DNA of 64,000 nucleotides. It comes from Zopfochytrium polystomum. Its lineage: Eukaryota; Chytridiomycota; Chytridiomycetes; Chytridiales; Chytridiaceae. Of the stretch, positions 1 through 12,730 are shown piece by piece. The translations under genes and the position numbers were made by a program. Within the stretch, counting starts at the first letter, position 1. Each line of letters begins with the position of its first letter. Where the stretch lies: positions 1 through 64,000 of the forward strand of contig JAIVFJ010000202.1 in the NCBI GenBank assembly GCA_025765615.1, in the 5' to 3' direction. The notes beneath the pieces are model-generated. The model made no database searches and was not told the DNA's origin. It worked only from the letters and a program-made list of their open reading frames with translations.

Positions 1-2002
1 ACACGTACGCCGTCACACTGTGTTTTCGTCTGCCCGTCGGAGTTTAAAAATTTTCTTGTCCCGTTTGGCCCGTCGTTCAGCAGTGAGGCTGTCGGCGTCA
101 ACGGGGTGTCCTTCTCCTTTGTCCAAATGGAAAGAAGACAAAACAACCGATGGTGGCAATTACCCACTCGAGACTTTCAAGAGTTACCGCTATCTGTCTC
201 CGAAGGGTTTAGCAGTCGAAATGAGAGCTTGCAGGGCGGAAGCGAAAATTTCCACATTCATCCACGCAACGCACTTTCTTTCTTGCAGAGAAGCAGGGGC
301 GCATTCGTGAAGGGCAGTGATCGACCCCAAAGCCATTTAAAGTCCAATGTGAGAATTTTGGGGAACTATGCGAGGGAGGAGATGAAGGGAGGTTTCCTCC
401 TTTTCTACTTGAAGCCGTCACGCTTGTCGAGAAGTCAGCCCGTCAGCCCGCTGCTTCACTAAATTCCATCTGCCGCTGAGCCGTTCCCCGCAATCAATGG
501 CCATTCCAAGAATTGTGTATATTCAATTTTTTATTTTATTTTTTGCTTCTCCTGGGGCTGAGAACAAGTTTATTTGCCCCGGCTTACAGTGAGACTTTCG
601 GCTTGAGAAATAGAGTCGTTTTGCGTCTCCACGGTCGTTGGTTTTTTTTTTTTTTTTTTTTTTTTTGTTTTGGCGACTTTGAGCAGAGCAACAGTGCTCT
701 TCGGGTACCTTCAACGGAAACGTCGCTCATTTCACCCGATTGCCGCAATTTATTTAGTCAGACTAGTCTTGTTTGAAACGATCCCAGCCACAAGTGCAAG
801 CAAGGGCTGTCAGGTCGGCTTGTTGCCAGAACAGCGAGGCGAATTGTCTTTTGGTGGAATGGAGGTCATGTGACTTCGATCCCCGCCTGTCGCCAACCGT
901 GCGTGTCCCACACAGCGCCTATTCGCCTCCCATCACAGTGTGCCCACACGCTTCCCAAGAACGCAAAAGAGCATCACAGTCCGATAGCGACTCCCCCTCC
1001 TTCCCCGACTGCTGCTGGATATCCTTCCTCGCTGCTTGATGGACGAGGGAGGTCAAGGCGGAAAATCGTGCGAAACAGCACGATTTCAACCCCACCCTCC
1101 GCGGACTGCAAAAGTCAGACGCAACTGGCATCATCAGGTTCAGAGCTCTGCCTTCGGTCTCACCCTGGCAATACCATGGGCACATCAATTGCAGTCACGG
1201 CGCGTTATATTCCAGAACTCGAGAGTGTGCCATTGTTGTGATAAGGCAAATTCGCGTATATTTGAATACAGTTTTGGCAGAAGATTGTAAAGTGAACAAC
1301 TCGATGAAACTGTAGCCCCTGGCGCGCGCGCGCGTGCTCCCAAAGACCTTTGGCCTGGCCTTAATCGACACGCGAGCTGGTGGACATGACGCGGCGACTT
1401 ATCGGAGTAGCCGTGCCACCGAAGAAGATGGATTGCATCCAAACGATTAGGGTATGTCACTGAAGATGAGGCTTTAAGAGGGTTCGCCGCTTCTCCTTAA
1501 CCTTGCGGCACTTCCGTGTTTTAAAAGGAGTGATACGTAGCCCAGCGACACTAAGCTGCTGCTTTGTCGGAGCAGCTCGCGCGGTCTTGTGATTGAGGGA
1601 AACTCACTCTGTGGGAGTAGGGAACTGGCACTTGCCGCGGGGGTGAGTATACCGCCTGCACCCGATTGAGGTGAGGATCACGGTTACGGTCAGGGGGGGC
1701 GGGGTGGACGGGGCAGTGGGCGGTCGGCACCACGCTGCTCTGGTTGGTTTGTTCAAACGCACCACGGTGTTAGGTCACGTGGAATAACGCGATGATAGAT
1801 TTGTGCAACAAACTTGAAGGGCTGACGTGGCTTGTCGTTCGCTGCGTGAGAAAAAAAAGGCAGACTCGCCTACGACGGGGTCAAAAGAACCTGAAAAATC
1901 ATATCTGTTGCGCGCAACATCGCCACCACTTCGTCTTCATCGATCCATACCAACAAGCGCTGTTGTCGAGGTCGCTAGCGCTATCTCAGTAATCGGGAGA
2001 GA
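1..2002. other. no gene recognised
   Basis: Only short overlapping open frames without domain signal. It holds a run of about 25 T at 642-666 and an alternating CG run near 1323-1334. The last few hundred bases should contain the promoter of the LRR gene, but no clear core element is visible. Confidence 0.5.
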
Positions 2003-4483
2003 ATGGACCTCGTAAGCCAACTGGTCAGCTCTCAGGAGTCTTCCTGGGAACTTGACGGCTGCGACCTGACCCCTGCAGCCGCCGAACGTTTGGCAAGCTT
2101 TCTTCGAGGCAGCTCGTCAGACTCCCAGCCCTGCTTCGTCAAAAAGGTCTCGATTCTCGTCTGGTGCTCGCGGTCGGATCACGTTGCCAACTCGGTTGCC
2201 CTCCTTGCGGCGCTGCAAGAGAACACCTCGGTGGAAGAGTTGAGCCTTTCGGCGACTTGCGCCCACAGAGCTACCGTAAGGAGCGGTCGTTCTGGTCATA
2301 TCCAGCGGCGCGGGGAGTGGATTGGCCCTCTTGCAAGGCTCATTAAAAGGAATGAGACCCTCAAATCACTCAAGCTCTTTGTCGACGCCAATGGCATCTG
2401 CGATCCCATGCCTGTCGAGGAAATACCGCCGCCGCATGATCTGTCCGAAGCATCTCACGCGAGCCGCCGTCACTCAACTCCGTCCACAACATCCTCGCCC
2501 ATCTCTGCAAGCCCATCATCCATCAGGGAAAGGTGTGCCAGCGCTCTTCCGACAACTTCATGGCAATTTCCTTTGGCAGCCGCACTCCGCCGCAACAGAA
2601 CGCTGACGAAAATAGCGCTTTTTGGACACAGCAGTAGTTGCTCCTCGTGCTGCTCCTCGGGAGCACATGATCTGGTTGGAGCCCTTCGGTACCCGCCGCT
2701 GGCAAGCCTATCGCTATTTAATCTTCCAATTGCTGAGGCAACTGCATCTGGGATCCTGGCATTGTTTTTGCGTGAAGCAAAGCACCTCCGCTTTGTGTCT
2801 CTGGATCTTCCACTATGCGGCGTGTCGGCAATACGCACCGTTGCCGACGCAATCTCAAAGGCGCCTCAGATCACCGGCCTGTCGTTACAATCCTCCCCTC
2901 ACTCAGGTTCAGTACTACGACCTCTATTTTCATCCTTTGGGCAAGTGGCGCGCCTCACGCGCCTCAAGATAGTTAACACGCACCTTCGGGGATCCCTGCC
3001 GGATCTAATCGAAACGCTTCCGCACCTTCCCCCGAGCTTGATGATCCTCAAGTTTGAGCTTGCAAGTCTCCGTGGAAAAGACGCTGTGTCCATCTGTGCT
3101 GCGCTCAGAGGAAACGAATTCCTCCGCACACTCAGCTTCGCCAGGAACGAGCTGGACCACATCGGCGGGCGAGCTGTTGCTACGATGCTGCGACATACCG
3201 TTCTCACCGAATTAGATCTATCCGCCAACCCACTAGGTGATGCCGGCGTTATACCCATTTTCGAGAATCTCCGTATTGGCGGTACGCTCCGGATTCTTCG
3301 ACTTTGTGGATGCAAGGTCACCGACGCGTCAGGACCAGTGGTCTGCTCGATGTTGACTTCCTCAGCTGAGGCCGTGTGCTTGTCAGCCCTGCATTTGGAC
3401 GCCAACCCACTCGCCGCAACATTCGCTGCCGACTTAGCCCGCGGCTTGCGATTCAATACTTCGCTCAGTCAGCTCTCTCTTAACCGCACCAACATCGGAA
3501 GCCTCGGAGGTGTCTCGCTATCCCACGCTTTCTTTGCAATGTCCAAGTCGCATGGCCTCAACGACACGTTGAGTTTCTTGTCGCTTTCTGACTGCGGTCT
3601 AGGTGACCCAGCGAGCCGCGCCTTGTCGGCTGTCCTAACAGCACTCGGGGCCCGATGCGGGTTACGAAACTTGGACGTCAGCGGAAATCAAATTTCGGAG
3701 GGGTGGCTCTGCCGCTTGGCAAAGGCAGTGGCAAGAACAAGAATCAATGCCTTTGACGTTTCATTTAACCGCAGTATGGCTGTAGACCACGTCGACGATG
3801 ATGAATCCGATAATGACGTCGATAGCGATACAAGCAGCGTTGCTGTCGCTGAGGGCTCTGACGCTTCCGAAGCAGGCGAGGAGGATGAACCAGAAAGCGT
3901 TTCCGGCAGCACCAATAGCGTCGTATCTGCTTTCCGCGCGGCGACGGCAAACTCCTCGTCGCTCTTTTCGCTCACTCTCGGTCCTGCACTCGATGGAATT
4001 GTCGCTGCAAACCTTCGACGCAACCGCGCCCTGGTTGAACAAATGACCAAAGGCGTTGCTGCGGTTCTTCGAATCGGGCGAATTCTGGTTTTCACCGCCG
4101 GAGTGTGCAGGCTGCCGCGGGAAATTATGGAAATGGTGATGGAGGAAGTATGGCGGCTGGCTGCTGGACCGGCTAGTGAGTTATTCGAGAGCGAATACCG
4201 AATTTTGCGAGAAGCGGTTACCGATCGCTCCTCAATTGGATGGCTCGTTCCGGATTTCCACGAAATCAGCTGCGCCAATCAAATTCTCAGACTTTCGAGG
4301 AATGTGTGCACTTATCACCACGAAGATGAGTGTGGCGATGGCGAAGAGGAACTTTCTCGATCACAACTGAAGGCGGTGTCTTTTGATGGAATGGAGCTAC
4401 TTCGAACATGCAGATTGTTCATGCGCAGGCGGCACCTGCGTCGATCACATGAACGAACGGGAAGTCGTTCTAAATTATTCTGA
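2003..4483 (+). CDS. RNI-type leucine-rich repeat protein
   Basis: Single open frame of 826 codons starting at the first ATG, with no intron signals needed. The middle of the protein has ribonuclease-inhibitor-type LRRs of about 28 residues; the clearest is near residues 400-425 (LTELDLSANPLGDAGVIPIF). Others follow, such as LRNLDVSGNQIS near residue 555. A very acidic Asp/Glu/Ser linker lies around residues 595-635. The C-terminal 200 residues contain LPREIMEMVMEEV, which resembles the core of an F-box-like helix, followed by a Cys/His-bearing tail. LRRs of this type are protein-binding solenoids, so a scaffold or ubiquitin-ligase adaptor role is possible but only inferred. It lies 0.9 kb upstream of VPS11 on the same strand and looks intact. 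Confidence 0.85.
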   Translation: MDLVSQLVSSQESSWELDGCDLTPAAAERLASFLRGSSSDSQPCFVKKVSILVWCSRSDHVANSVALLAALQENTSVEELSLSATCAHRATVRSGRSGHIQRRGEWIGPLARLIKRNETLKSLKLFVDANGICDPMPVEEIPPPHDLSEASHASRRHSTPSTTSSPISASPSSIRERCASALPTTSWQFPLAAALRRNRTLTKIALFGHSSSCSSCCSSGAHDLVGALRYPPLASLSLFNLPIAEATASGILALFLREAKHLRFVSLDLPLCGVSAIRTVADAISKAPQITGLSLQSSPHSGSVLRPLFSSFGQVARLTRLKIVNTHLRGSLPDLIETLPHLPPSLMILKFELASLRGKDAVSICAALRGNEFLRTLSFARNELDHIGGRAVATMLRHTVLTELDLSANPLGDAGVIPIFENLRIGGTLRILRLCGCKVTDASGPVVCSMLTSSAEAVCLSALHLDANPLAATFAADLARGLRFNTSLSQLSLNRTNIGSLGGVSLSHAFFAMSKSHGLNDTLSFLSLSDCGLGDPASRALSAVLTALGARCGLRNLDVSGNQISEGWLCRLAKAVARTRINAFDVSFNRSMAVDHVDDDESDNDVDSDTSSVAVAEGSDASEAGEEDEPESVSGSTNSVVSAFRAATANSSSLFSLTLGPALDGIVAANLRRNRALVEQMTKGVAAVLRIGRILVFTAGVCRLPREIMEMVMEEVWRLAAGPASELFESEYRILREAVTDRSSIGWLVPDFHEISCANQILRLSRNVCTYHHEDECGDGEEELSRSQLKAVSFDGMELLRTCRLFMRRRHLRRSHERTGSRSKLF

Positions 4484-5406
4484 TTCGGGGAGTTTTCTCG
4501 GTATTATTGGAGGCGGTAGTTTGCGAAACCTTTGCTTTGACGTTTGAGCCTGTTTTGCTGAAAATGTTTCATTGCCGATTGCTGAGTTGGCGGTGAGAAT
4601 GGTTATTGCTGGGACATTTCGTGTTCAAAAATCTGGTGGTCCTTGTTCGGTAGGAAAGATCAAGGTTGGTAACACTGGCCACAACTCCCTGCCGAGATAC
4701 CGGCGCGAAAACTCCCGATGTTACCCTTCCCGATCTGCGGAGACGATCAATCCCAGATACTACCTCTGCAGATCGAGGCCAGTTTGTGTGCGTACTTTTT
4801 CGCCGATTGTCACTGCCGTCGCGTCGCTGTTTCCCCACAACGTTGCACCGCGCGATGCCGTCCTTCGGATTCGCAGATCGTCGGGGCAAGAGTCTGCGAT
4901 CGGTGACAAAAGGTGCCCGCGATGCGCGCTTCTGGACCCCCGACGTCAAACTCCTTGTTTTTTGCGAAATGAATTGGTGTGGCCTCGCATCGTCGTAGTC
5001 GTGGCCAACGGAACCACCAGTGGCCACACTGGTTGGGAATAATTGAAACGTACATCGGATGCGACGTTTCATTACTTGCGAACAGTTCGCTCAATAGCAG
5101 TGCCCTCGCCATTCAGTGGGATCATCAATGTCTTGCTGGAATCTCATTGGGCACTCTTGCCGAAGATGCCGCTGCGCCACATTGGCCAGCACGCTTATCA
5201 TCATTTTTAATTTCTCGTCAACTCCTCGCGACTGCCAATAAGCCCATTCCGCCCTACTTCACCGATCGGAGAGCCTTGTTCTAATGCTGTTTTCCATTTA
5301 GCAACTGAGGCGCCGAACGGAGAGATTCAGTGTGGGACCGCCCTGGAGTACGTCGCCTCGTCGTACCAGTGCTCAACTCACTCAGTTCATCACTAGCTAG
5401 CGCCCG
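4484..5406. other. intergenic, no gene recognised
   Basis: Separates the LRR stop from the VPS11 start. Short frames on both strands show no domain signal. It should contain the VPS11 promoter. Confidence 0.5.
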
Positions 5407-8400
5407 ATGGTCGTCTCGGCAAGGTCATCATCCTTCGGGTTGGCATCCCCATCCCTTAGTGGGTCTGGAGGGATGCCCTCGCCAGGAAGAGCAGCGTCCC
5501 TACCGAATCCGGCGCCACCAAAGCCGCCGGCTCCAGAGTGGCGCGCCTTCTCTTTCTTCGACAAAGAACTCGTTGTCGATGCGGAGGACCCGCAAAAGCC
5601 GCCGGCTTGGCTTCAGGTTTGACTTGCATTCATAAACAACTGCAACAAATCTCAACCTTGTTGACTCTGGTTTTACAGGAGATGGACGTGACAGTCATTT
5701 CCGGTGGCCGAGGGTCGCTCTTCTTTGGCGATGTCGTCGGAGGTGTTTATATCGTCAATCACAGCCTGACTGTCATTTTCTCGTTCCAAGCGTTCTCGGG
5801 GCCTGTCACGCACCTCAAAGTCATGAGGAACAAGAATATACTCGTTGCTATTGGTGTACGTCCAGCTTCCCTTTGTTATTGACGCTTACCCCCTTCTTTG
5901 AAGGATGACGATGGTGGCGTGCCGGTCATGAAAGTGTGGAACCTTGACAAGCTGGACACTGAAACAAAAGTCCCGTCACTCATAAGGTCCATGAAGATCC
6001 AGCACAACAACAAAATCTTTCCAGTATGTCAAGTTGTGGGTGTCTGCCTCGAAGGCTGATCAAACCCTTTCCAGGTTACTGCGCTCGCTGTACTTGAAAG
6101 TATGGCGCAGGCGGCCATTGGCCTCGAGAATGGTGTTGTTTTGGTCATGCGGGGAGATCTCTCGCGAGCGAAAATCATCAATACTAAGGCAGTTCATGAG
6201 GGAAGCGAACCAGTTACTGGTGAGTTGGGTTGTGGCGCGGCTTGTCCGAAGGTCTCCACACTGACTGAGCTTTCATCCTAGGTCTTGGATTCAATGAAGA
6301 TGGGAAGAGCATCAACCTCTATGTGGTAACTTTGGCAAGGACCCTCATAATTTGCACCACCAACAAAGATGCGACTGTAAGTTTTGCTCCGACCGCCTCC
6401 TTTTTCCGGTCCAGCGCCAATGTAACATCATTTCGTTTTCAGACAACCCTTGAAGACCAGGGTTCGGAAATGAACTGCTCCATGGCGACACCAGAAGACC
6501 AGGGTCAACACATGGTCATTGGAAAGAAGGAGGTTAGCATTTTGCAGAGGAAGAATCTAGTCGATGGCTTAATCATTAAAATGTTTCCATGAATGCAACC
6601 AGGCCGTCTACTTTTATGGACCAGACGGCCGTGGCCCCTGTTTCATTATTGACAGTAGGTTTCCCCTTTTCGCTCGGTGACAGCTGATTCGTTTTGCAGG
6701 TGAAAAAGTGTCCATGACGTGGTTCCGAAATTATCTGGCCGTCGTCTCCAAGCCGCCTTCACGCCCGCAAATTCGTGCCTCTTTGGACTTGATGGGTGGC
6801 TCAGCATCTGCTCTGGTTGCCGCTGCCGCTGCCGCTGCTCATGCCGATGACATGGACGACGAGCGCCACGGAACGGTTCTGACACTGTACGATCTAAAGA
6901 GCAAATTCGTTGCTTTCCAAGGTTCTTTTGGTGCCGGAGAGTGGGATCACGGCGAATTTGGATCGAGCAAGCTGGGAAGTGAGAGGCAGGCCATTCCAAT
7001 CCGATGCGTTGCAAGCGAGTGGGGACAGCTGTTTGTTACAACGGCAGATCGCAAGGTAGAACTGTTTGTTTCGAGTTTAGCAGCCTTTTTCTCTTGCTGA
7101 CGTTTTCCAAAGATGTACCGCATCGAGGAGAAAGACTTAACGAGCAAGCTCGACCTCCTTTACCGCAAAAACATGTACAGCCTCGCATTGAGCATCGTCT
7201 CTTCCAGCAGCACAGCGGTTATTAGCGAGGATTTGCTGATGAGACCAAGCCGCCAACAAAAACCCGACAAGGATTACGACGCTGCAACTGTCAAGGAAAT
7301 CCACAAGCGGTACGGCGACTGGCTGTACTCCAAGTCTGATTACGATGCAGCCATGATTCAGTACCAACAGACGATTGGCTATTTGGAGCCGTCATACGTG
7401 ATTCGGAAGTTCCTAGATGCCGAGCGGCTGCAGAACTTGACTTCGTTTCTCCAGTCCCTCCACGAGGTCGAAGGCGGGCGCTTGGCCAACGCAGATCACA
7501 CCACTCTCCTCATCAATTGCTACACGAAGCTGAAGGATGGTCGGCGGCTCGACGAGTTCATCAAGCGTGAAGAAGTTGTCTTTGACGCGGACACTGCCAT
7601 TCGGGTCTGCCGCACTGCCCATTATTTCGATCACGCCCTGTGGCTGTCTGAACGGTTCAACAACCACGAGCAGTACCTGCACATCCAGGTGGAGGACAGA
7701 AAGAACTTCGTTGAGGCCGTTGCATACGTCTCTCGACTTCCTCTGATTGACCAAGAACGGGAGCTGAAGCGGTACGGCGCTGTGCTGGTCGACCAGCTTC
7801 CATCCGAAATGACGGACGTTCTGGTGCGGATATGCACCCCGGAGTCAGCGCGCCCCAGTATTGCCACCGGCAGCGAAGATTCGCTGCTGCCAGCCGCGAA
7901 GCACATTTTATACCCGGAGGAGTTCCTCCATCTCTTTGTCGGAACCTCGGAGTGGTGCATCACGTTCTTGGAGAGAGTGCTGGAGTCGAGGTGGGGAATA
8001 TCTGGAGCGAAAGGGAAGAAGAAAGCTAGCGAGCCTGTCGCCCCTGGACCAACCGCACCCGCGGCGAATGGCTCCAAGTCGGACCTCGAGAGCCGAGACG
8101 AGCTGAGCTTGAAGATTGTGTGCAATACCCTTTTCGAGCTCTATCTGGATAATGTGGATCCAGTGAGTTACTTATCTTGAGCTTACAATGTGCTCCTTGG
8201 ACGAAACACTAAAGTTTGTTGCGCTTGGTTTGCAGGCAGCAGGCGGCCATGTGTCATCCGTCAATGAGCAGAAGACTTTGAGCTTGCTCAAGAATCCAAA
8301 AGTGAGTGAATGAGTTATGCAAGACAGGCTGCTCAGCAAATGACCGTTTGTCTGAATACAGGCAATTTACGACGCCGATCACACGCTGGTCATGTGTGAG

Positions 8401-9482
8401 CTTCGCGGGTTCCAGGATGGTATATTGCTCCTGTTGGAAAAAATGAATAGGTTTGCAGTACAATGTTAGCTTCCGACTCCCCTATTGAATGCCTGTCATT
8501 ATTCCCACCATAGATACGAAGATGTCATGAGGTTTCACATGGAAAACAACAATTACGCGAGTGTTATCGCAACGTGCCGGCAGCATGGGTAAAGTCTTCG
8601 TAGAATGACAACGCCGTCGTTTATAACAACTCTCACAGCGACAAGGACAAGGGATTGTGGTCGCAAGCCCTGACCTACTTTGCGGACAAGGTTGCATCGG
8701 ACGAATCCTCTCAGGAAGCTAGCCAGGAGCTTGCCGAGGTTTTAGATGTTATCGACCGAAAGAGCATCATGCCTCCCTTGGAAGTTATCCAGATTGTTGC
8801 AAAAAACCGAGCGGTGACGATTGGCATGGTTCGCCAGTACTTGGTTCGGAGGATGGAGACGGAGCAGCGCGCCATTGAAGAGGTAACATTCTTCTCCATT
8901 TTTCGCCTTGCATCGAAAGGATCCTCGCTCCTACATCTGAACCCACCATCTACCTTGCCACAAAAAAAATTATAGGCACGAAAGCTTTCTGCCGCCTACC
9001 GGCAAGAGACTGCCAAAATGAAGGCCCAAATCGAAGAGCTCAAGTCAACCGCGATCGTCTTTCAAGCGTCCAAGTGCTCGCTGTGCACCCTTCCCCTCGA
9101 GCTGCCGACCGCCCACTTCATGTGCCGGCACAGCTTCCACGCACGCTGCTTAAGCGACCACCTCGCCGGCGCCGGCGCGATCGATGCCGTCGGCCAGGGT
9201 GACTGCCCGCGCTGTGCGCCGGAACACCAGATGGTCTTGGATATGCTGCAAAACCAGGCTGAGACGGCGACGAGGTTTGATTTGCTGAAAAAGAAGGTTT
9301 GTCATTTTGCGCTTTCCTATTTTTGTGGATATCCACTGCCTTTGTCTGGATGACCACTTACCGATTCCATCCTCCCTCCACCCTATGCTTATAACCGCAC
9401 GCTCCAGCTGGACGGACGGTCCGACGACCGATACGCAGTGATCGCGGAATACCTGGGGAAGAATATTTTTGGGGCTGTCTAA
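5407..9482 (+). CDS. VPS11: VPS11, class C core (HOPS/CORVET) subunit
   Basis: Fifteen exons join in frame into 1054 codons: 5407-5616, 5679-5855, 5904-6023, 6075-6219, 6282-6376, 6443-6532, 6603-6654, 6700-7055, 7113-8162, 8236-8301, 8362-8450, 8514-8588, 8639-8882, 8976-9296, 9408-9482. All introns are short with GT..AG ends. The N-terminus has FSFFDKELV followed by a beta-propeller like the animal protein. The middle has clathrin-repeat-like helices with SKSDYDAAMIQY, LEPSYVIRKFLDA and NADHTTLLINCYTKLKD. The C-terminus has a RING-H2 finger starting CSLCTLPLELP, with CRHSFHARC and CPRC, and ends with a VIAEYLGKNIF motif. VPS11 is a core tether subunit of the vacuole and endosome fusion complexes; its RING binds VPS18. 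A second ATG at 5475 is possible because the first 25 residues are low complexity. At 1054 residues it is slightly longer than the human protein because of linkers. Confidence 0.96.
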
Positions 9483-10194
9483 AGTTTTTCGCCCACTATT
9501 TTTTCCGATTTTGGGCTGGTGTTACTTTACCCTACCGCACTGCCTTCTATTTTTCTCGTTCTGTTGCTGGTGATGAATATGCAAACTATCGGCGGGTGTG
9601 CTGCCAAAATCATACAAGGGTTTTGCGCAGCGCATTTATTCAGAATGGAGTCGTTTGCAGGGCCGGCCAGCAAAGGACAAAACCCATTGACAAAAAGAAA
9701 AGCAAATAGCGCATTTCAAGCATTCGACTCCCGCAGATCGAACCGCGCAAACGAGCGTCGCTTACCCGCCTCGCTCTACTCTCCCGCAGCAAAAAAAAAA
9801 AAAGAAAGAAAGCAAAAAAAAGAAAAGTCCCCTTTGCAGTCAAGAAATGTGCGCACTTTGCGCGACGCAAAAAGTGCCTTCATCCTCTCGTTCCTTTGCG
9901 TGTCCCTTGGCTCGCACCATTTGCGGGGATGGAGAATGGGGAAAGGGAAGTTTACATTTTGCAAAACAATTGATGTAGACGCAGGTCCCATCGGCGGTAT
10001 TTCATTGCGCTCGCCCTGTGTTTCTGCGAACGCTTTCAACTTGCGCTCCCAATTCAATATTGACTTTTAGGCCCGCAAAGAAATGAAAAGGCCGCACCGG
10101 CTTTGAAAAAGAGATGAATTGCATTTCAGCGCTGATAAAAGTATTGACGAAGAAAAAATACGTATTAAATTTTACAACTCCATGACCTTCTACC
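9483..10194. other. VPS11 3' flank, no gene recognised
   Basis: AT-richer than the exons, with A-rich runs near 9790-9830. A 183-codon frame here is Lys/Arg-rich, has no domain signal and overlaps the likely VPS11 3' UTR, so I do not call it. Confidence 0.5.
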
Positions 10195-10276
10195 GACAAC
10201 GTGGCCGAGCGGTTAAGGCGACAGACTCGAAATCTGTTACTCTCTGGGTGCGCAGGTTCGAGTCCTGCCGTTGTCG
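10195..10276 (+). tRNA. tRNA-Ser (CGA)
   Basis: An 82-nt class II cloverleaf. The acceptor stem GACAACG pairs with CGTTGTC, the discriminator is G, the anticodon loop is CTCGAAA, there is a long variable arm as expected for serine, and the B box reads GGTTCGAGTCC. A T run follows about 30 nt downstream. No intron. Confidence 0.95.
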
Positions 10277-10689
10277 AGAAACTATATCGCTTTATGATTT
10301 TTTAATTTGTATTTTTCGAAATTGGCTTCGTGGCCTTACAAGCAATCGATCAGTTGCAAAGTTGTTGACGAGTCGCAGCCTGTGCAGTCCCGTCATCCTT
10401 TGGAGTCGTCTCATGACGTCTTGGTGGAGGTCTGTACCTGTCACAACACTACCACGGAATAAAAATGATATTTGATGATCTCAGCATTATTTATTGAAGT
10501 ATTGAGGAACAAGAGGATTGTTCAATCTGAAATCGCGCTAAATGTCAATGTCCCGCTGTATAGCCGTCAGGATGGCAAGTGGTAAGTTGAGTACAACAGC
10601 TAGGAATGGGTCTGCAACACAGGCGCATTACACTGAAGACCGAGGAAAAAAATACGGTGTCGAGCGACTCGTGTTTCTGTGCTCACAAA
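10277..10689. other. intergenic
   Basis: Nothing recognisable beyond the T run after the tRNA. Confidence 0.4.
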
Positions 10690-11960
10690 CCGATAAGCAT
10701 CCGCAAGCCCGCCCACTTTCCCGCTGCTCCGCTCCTGCATCACCCACCGCCCCACTTTCGCCGCCTCCGCCTTACTATCTCCCACAACATCCAGCGGCAG
10801 CGTGCGTCCCGCGTCGACGCGATCCGCAAGGTGAGATCCACCACAAAGAACGCCAGCACAGCGCGCCGGCCCGCGCGGGACTTGTCCGCCGGCGCGAACG
10901 GCTCCACGTGGCGCTGGTGAAAGTTGGGAAACGCCCACAGCGGGCGCCTCGCGCGGCCCGAACACCGCTGACCCTGACGCGATCGTCTTTAACTTGAGTT
11001 CAGGCGCCTGGGTTTCGAATCCAGAGGCGCTGGTACCTGTCCTGCTCGTAAGCCGCGGTTCGCGGAACCCGTGTCGGAACGTCACCCTTGAGTTCGGAAA
11101 TGTTCGAGGTTGTAGTACCGTCGCCGCGATCGGGACATCCCCAGGTGCAACGTGCCACCGCTGTAAGACGGTCGCTCCGGAGGTAAGGCGAATTTCGGAC
11201 ATCTTCACAATCACCTGAAGCGTTCTGTTCTTGAGGTTTTGCGGATGCAGCGATATCGGTGACGACTTATATTTCGACGGGAAGCGTGGGAGGTTGACTG
11301 CACGGTGCATGCACTCGTACCCCCACCGGTCGTACACTGAGATCCACCCGCTGGTGTCGGCTGCCAACATCTCCAGCGTCGTCGCGCTCCCGAAGCGAGT
11401 TGACACGAAAACGTGCTTCCGACCTTTTGGTATCTTCGGTAAGCTGCTTTCAGAGTACGACGCTCTGTGTCGCCGACCGTTGGGCACAGCCTGCTGGCGC
11501 ACTGGAGCATCGGAAGAATGCGCCCAAAGGCCTCCTTTATGGCCTGCACGAGCTCAGGGTGCTCCTTTTCATCCAGCTTGTTGATGTACGATTCAATGGC
11601 AACCGCGCCGTTTGGTAGCGACGCGGAACTGGAGGACAGCGTGTGGCCGAAGCAGAGCGGAAGGGACGGACCAGGTCCAGAACCAACGGGTCCGATCCCG
11701 AATGCCAACGTTCCGCCTCCAGCGATTTCGCGATCTTGCGACGGAGGACCTCGCGGACGGCGTTGTCCGACACCATGGCGCCATGCGACGAGGTGCGCCA
11801 CTCGACGGGCCTCGTCCGCGCACCGCAGCGTCGTATATCTCAGCATCGCCCGGGCGGCGATATCCATCAACTCCCCGACCATAAACACGCTGTCAGCCCT
11901 GGCCGACTCGCGACGCGTAGTCTTTCGCTCTCGGGGGAACTCGATCGGGCGTCCGCAGTT
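10690..11960 (-). pseudogene. DUF4246-family relic
   Basis: Pieces of one protein run along the minus strand in changing frames. In order from 11.9 kb downward they read MVGELMDIAARAMLRY, then WHSGSDPLVLDLVRP, then FGHTLSS with YINKLDEKEHPELVQAIKEA, then LQVIVKMSEIRLTSG with a WHV block, then FPNFHQRHVEPFAPADKS with LAFFVVDLTLRIAST. This order matches the fungal DUF4246 domain (GSDG.VLDLVHP, YINNLHP, LQVIVKLANI, FPN.LQHRVEPF, ILAFFLVDP). At least four frame changes occur, near 11.79, 11.65, 11.43 and 10.97 kb, with no good splice sites at those points. The molecular function of the family is unknown. I read this as a decayed gene; dense sequencing error is the alternative. Confidence 0.75.
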
Positions 11961-12397
11961 CGGCAAACGTGTGGGTGGGATCGTGGGGGACGGCGGGGTC
12001 GGCGAAGCAAGTGGTGCACAGTTCGAAGGCGAGGCGGGCAGGTGCGACAGGCGAAGCGCCGGTGTCAGTGTCGGGGGAGGCGGAGGCGGCGGCGGCTTGC
12101 AGAGGGAGCTTGCGCGACCAGTCAGTCTTGGATCCGAGCGCGGCAGAGGAGGGGAAGGAAGAAAAGGAGGAGGAAGCGGAGGAGTAGAGTTCAGTTCTTG
12201 GCAGTTCCGACTGACTCTGCACAAATGGAAAGCAAGGAAGTGGCGGTGGTAGAGGAGGAGGAGCTGGTGGAGGAGGGGTACACGAGGAACGTGAGCTCAG
12301 CAGTTAGCAAGGAAGGGCAGACATTTCGAGATCATCAAAACAATGTGAGGATTTTCATTTTATCGAACGAAACCCGTAGAGGACTGCAATTTTCAAG

Positions 12398-12468
12398 TGC
12401 AACAGCCGGGAATCGGACCCGGGTCTACCGCGTGGCAGGCGATAATTCTACCACTGAACCACTGTTGC
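12398..12468 (-). tRNA. tRNA-Gly (GCC)
   Basis: A 71-nt cloverleaf. The acceptor GCAACAG pairs with CTGTTGC, the discriminator is A, the D arm is GTGGTTCAGTGGTAGAATT and the anticodon loop is CTGCCAC. The T loop reads TCCGATT, so position 55 is C instead of the near-universal U; the B box is GGTCCGATTCC. This may weaken TFIIIC binding or tertiary folding. Confidence 0.88.
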
Positions 12469-12730
12469 TTCAGCGTTCGATAAATTGTTTTATACTTGTA
12501 TTTATTTTGATTGATTTAGCGAAAAATGGATGACATAACTGGTTGCCAAATCCAGAGGCAACCAAGCCCATGCTTCAAAAACGAGAGAGCCTGCAGGGAA
12601 GCCTTTTATACGAAAGATTTACTGAAGTAAAAGACAATAAAGAAGGAAAGGAACGAAACGAAAGGGAGCGCGAACCAGCAAATAGATTGACAGTTAACGA
12701 GCTAAAACTAGTGCCGACATCACGCTGGGC

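Noticed and set aside
9519..10070. A 183-codon frame after VPS11
   Set aside because: Lys/Arg-rich, crosses an A-rich tract, no domain and probably 3' UTR.
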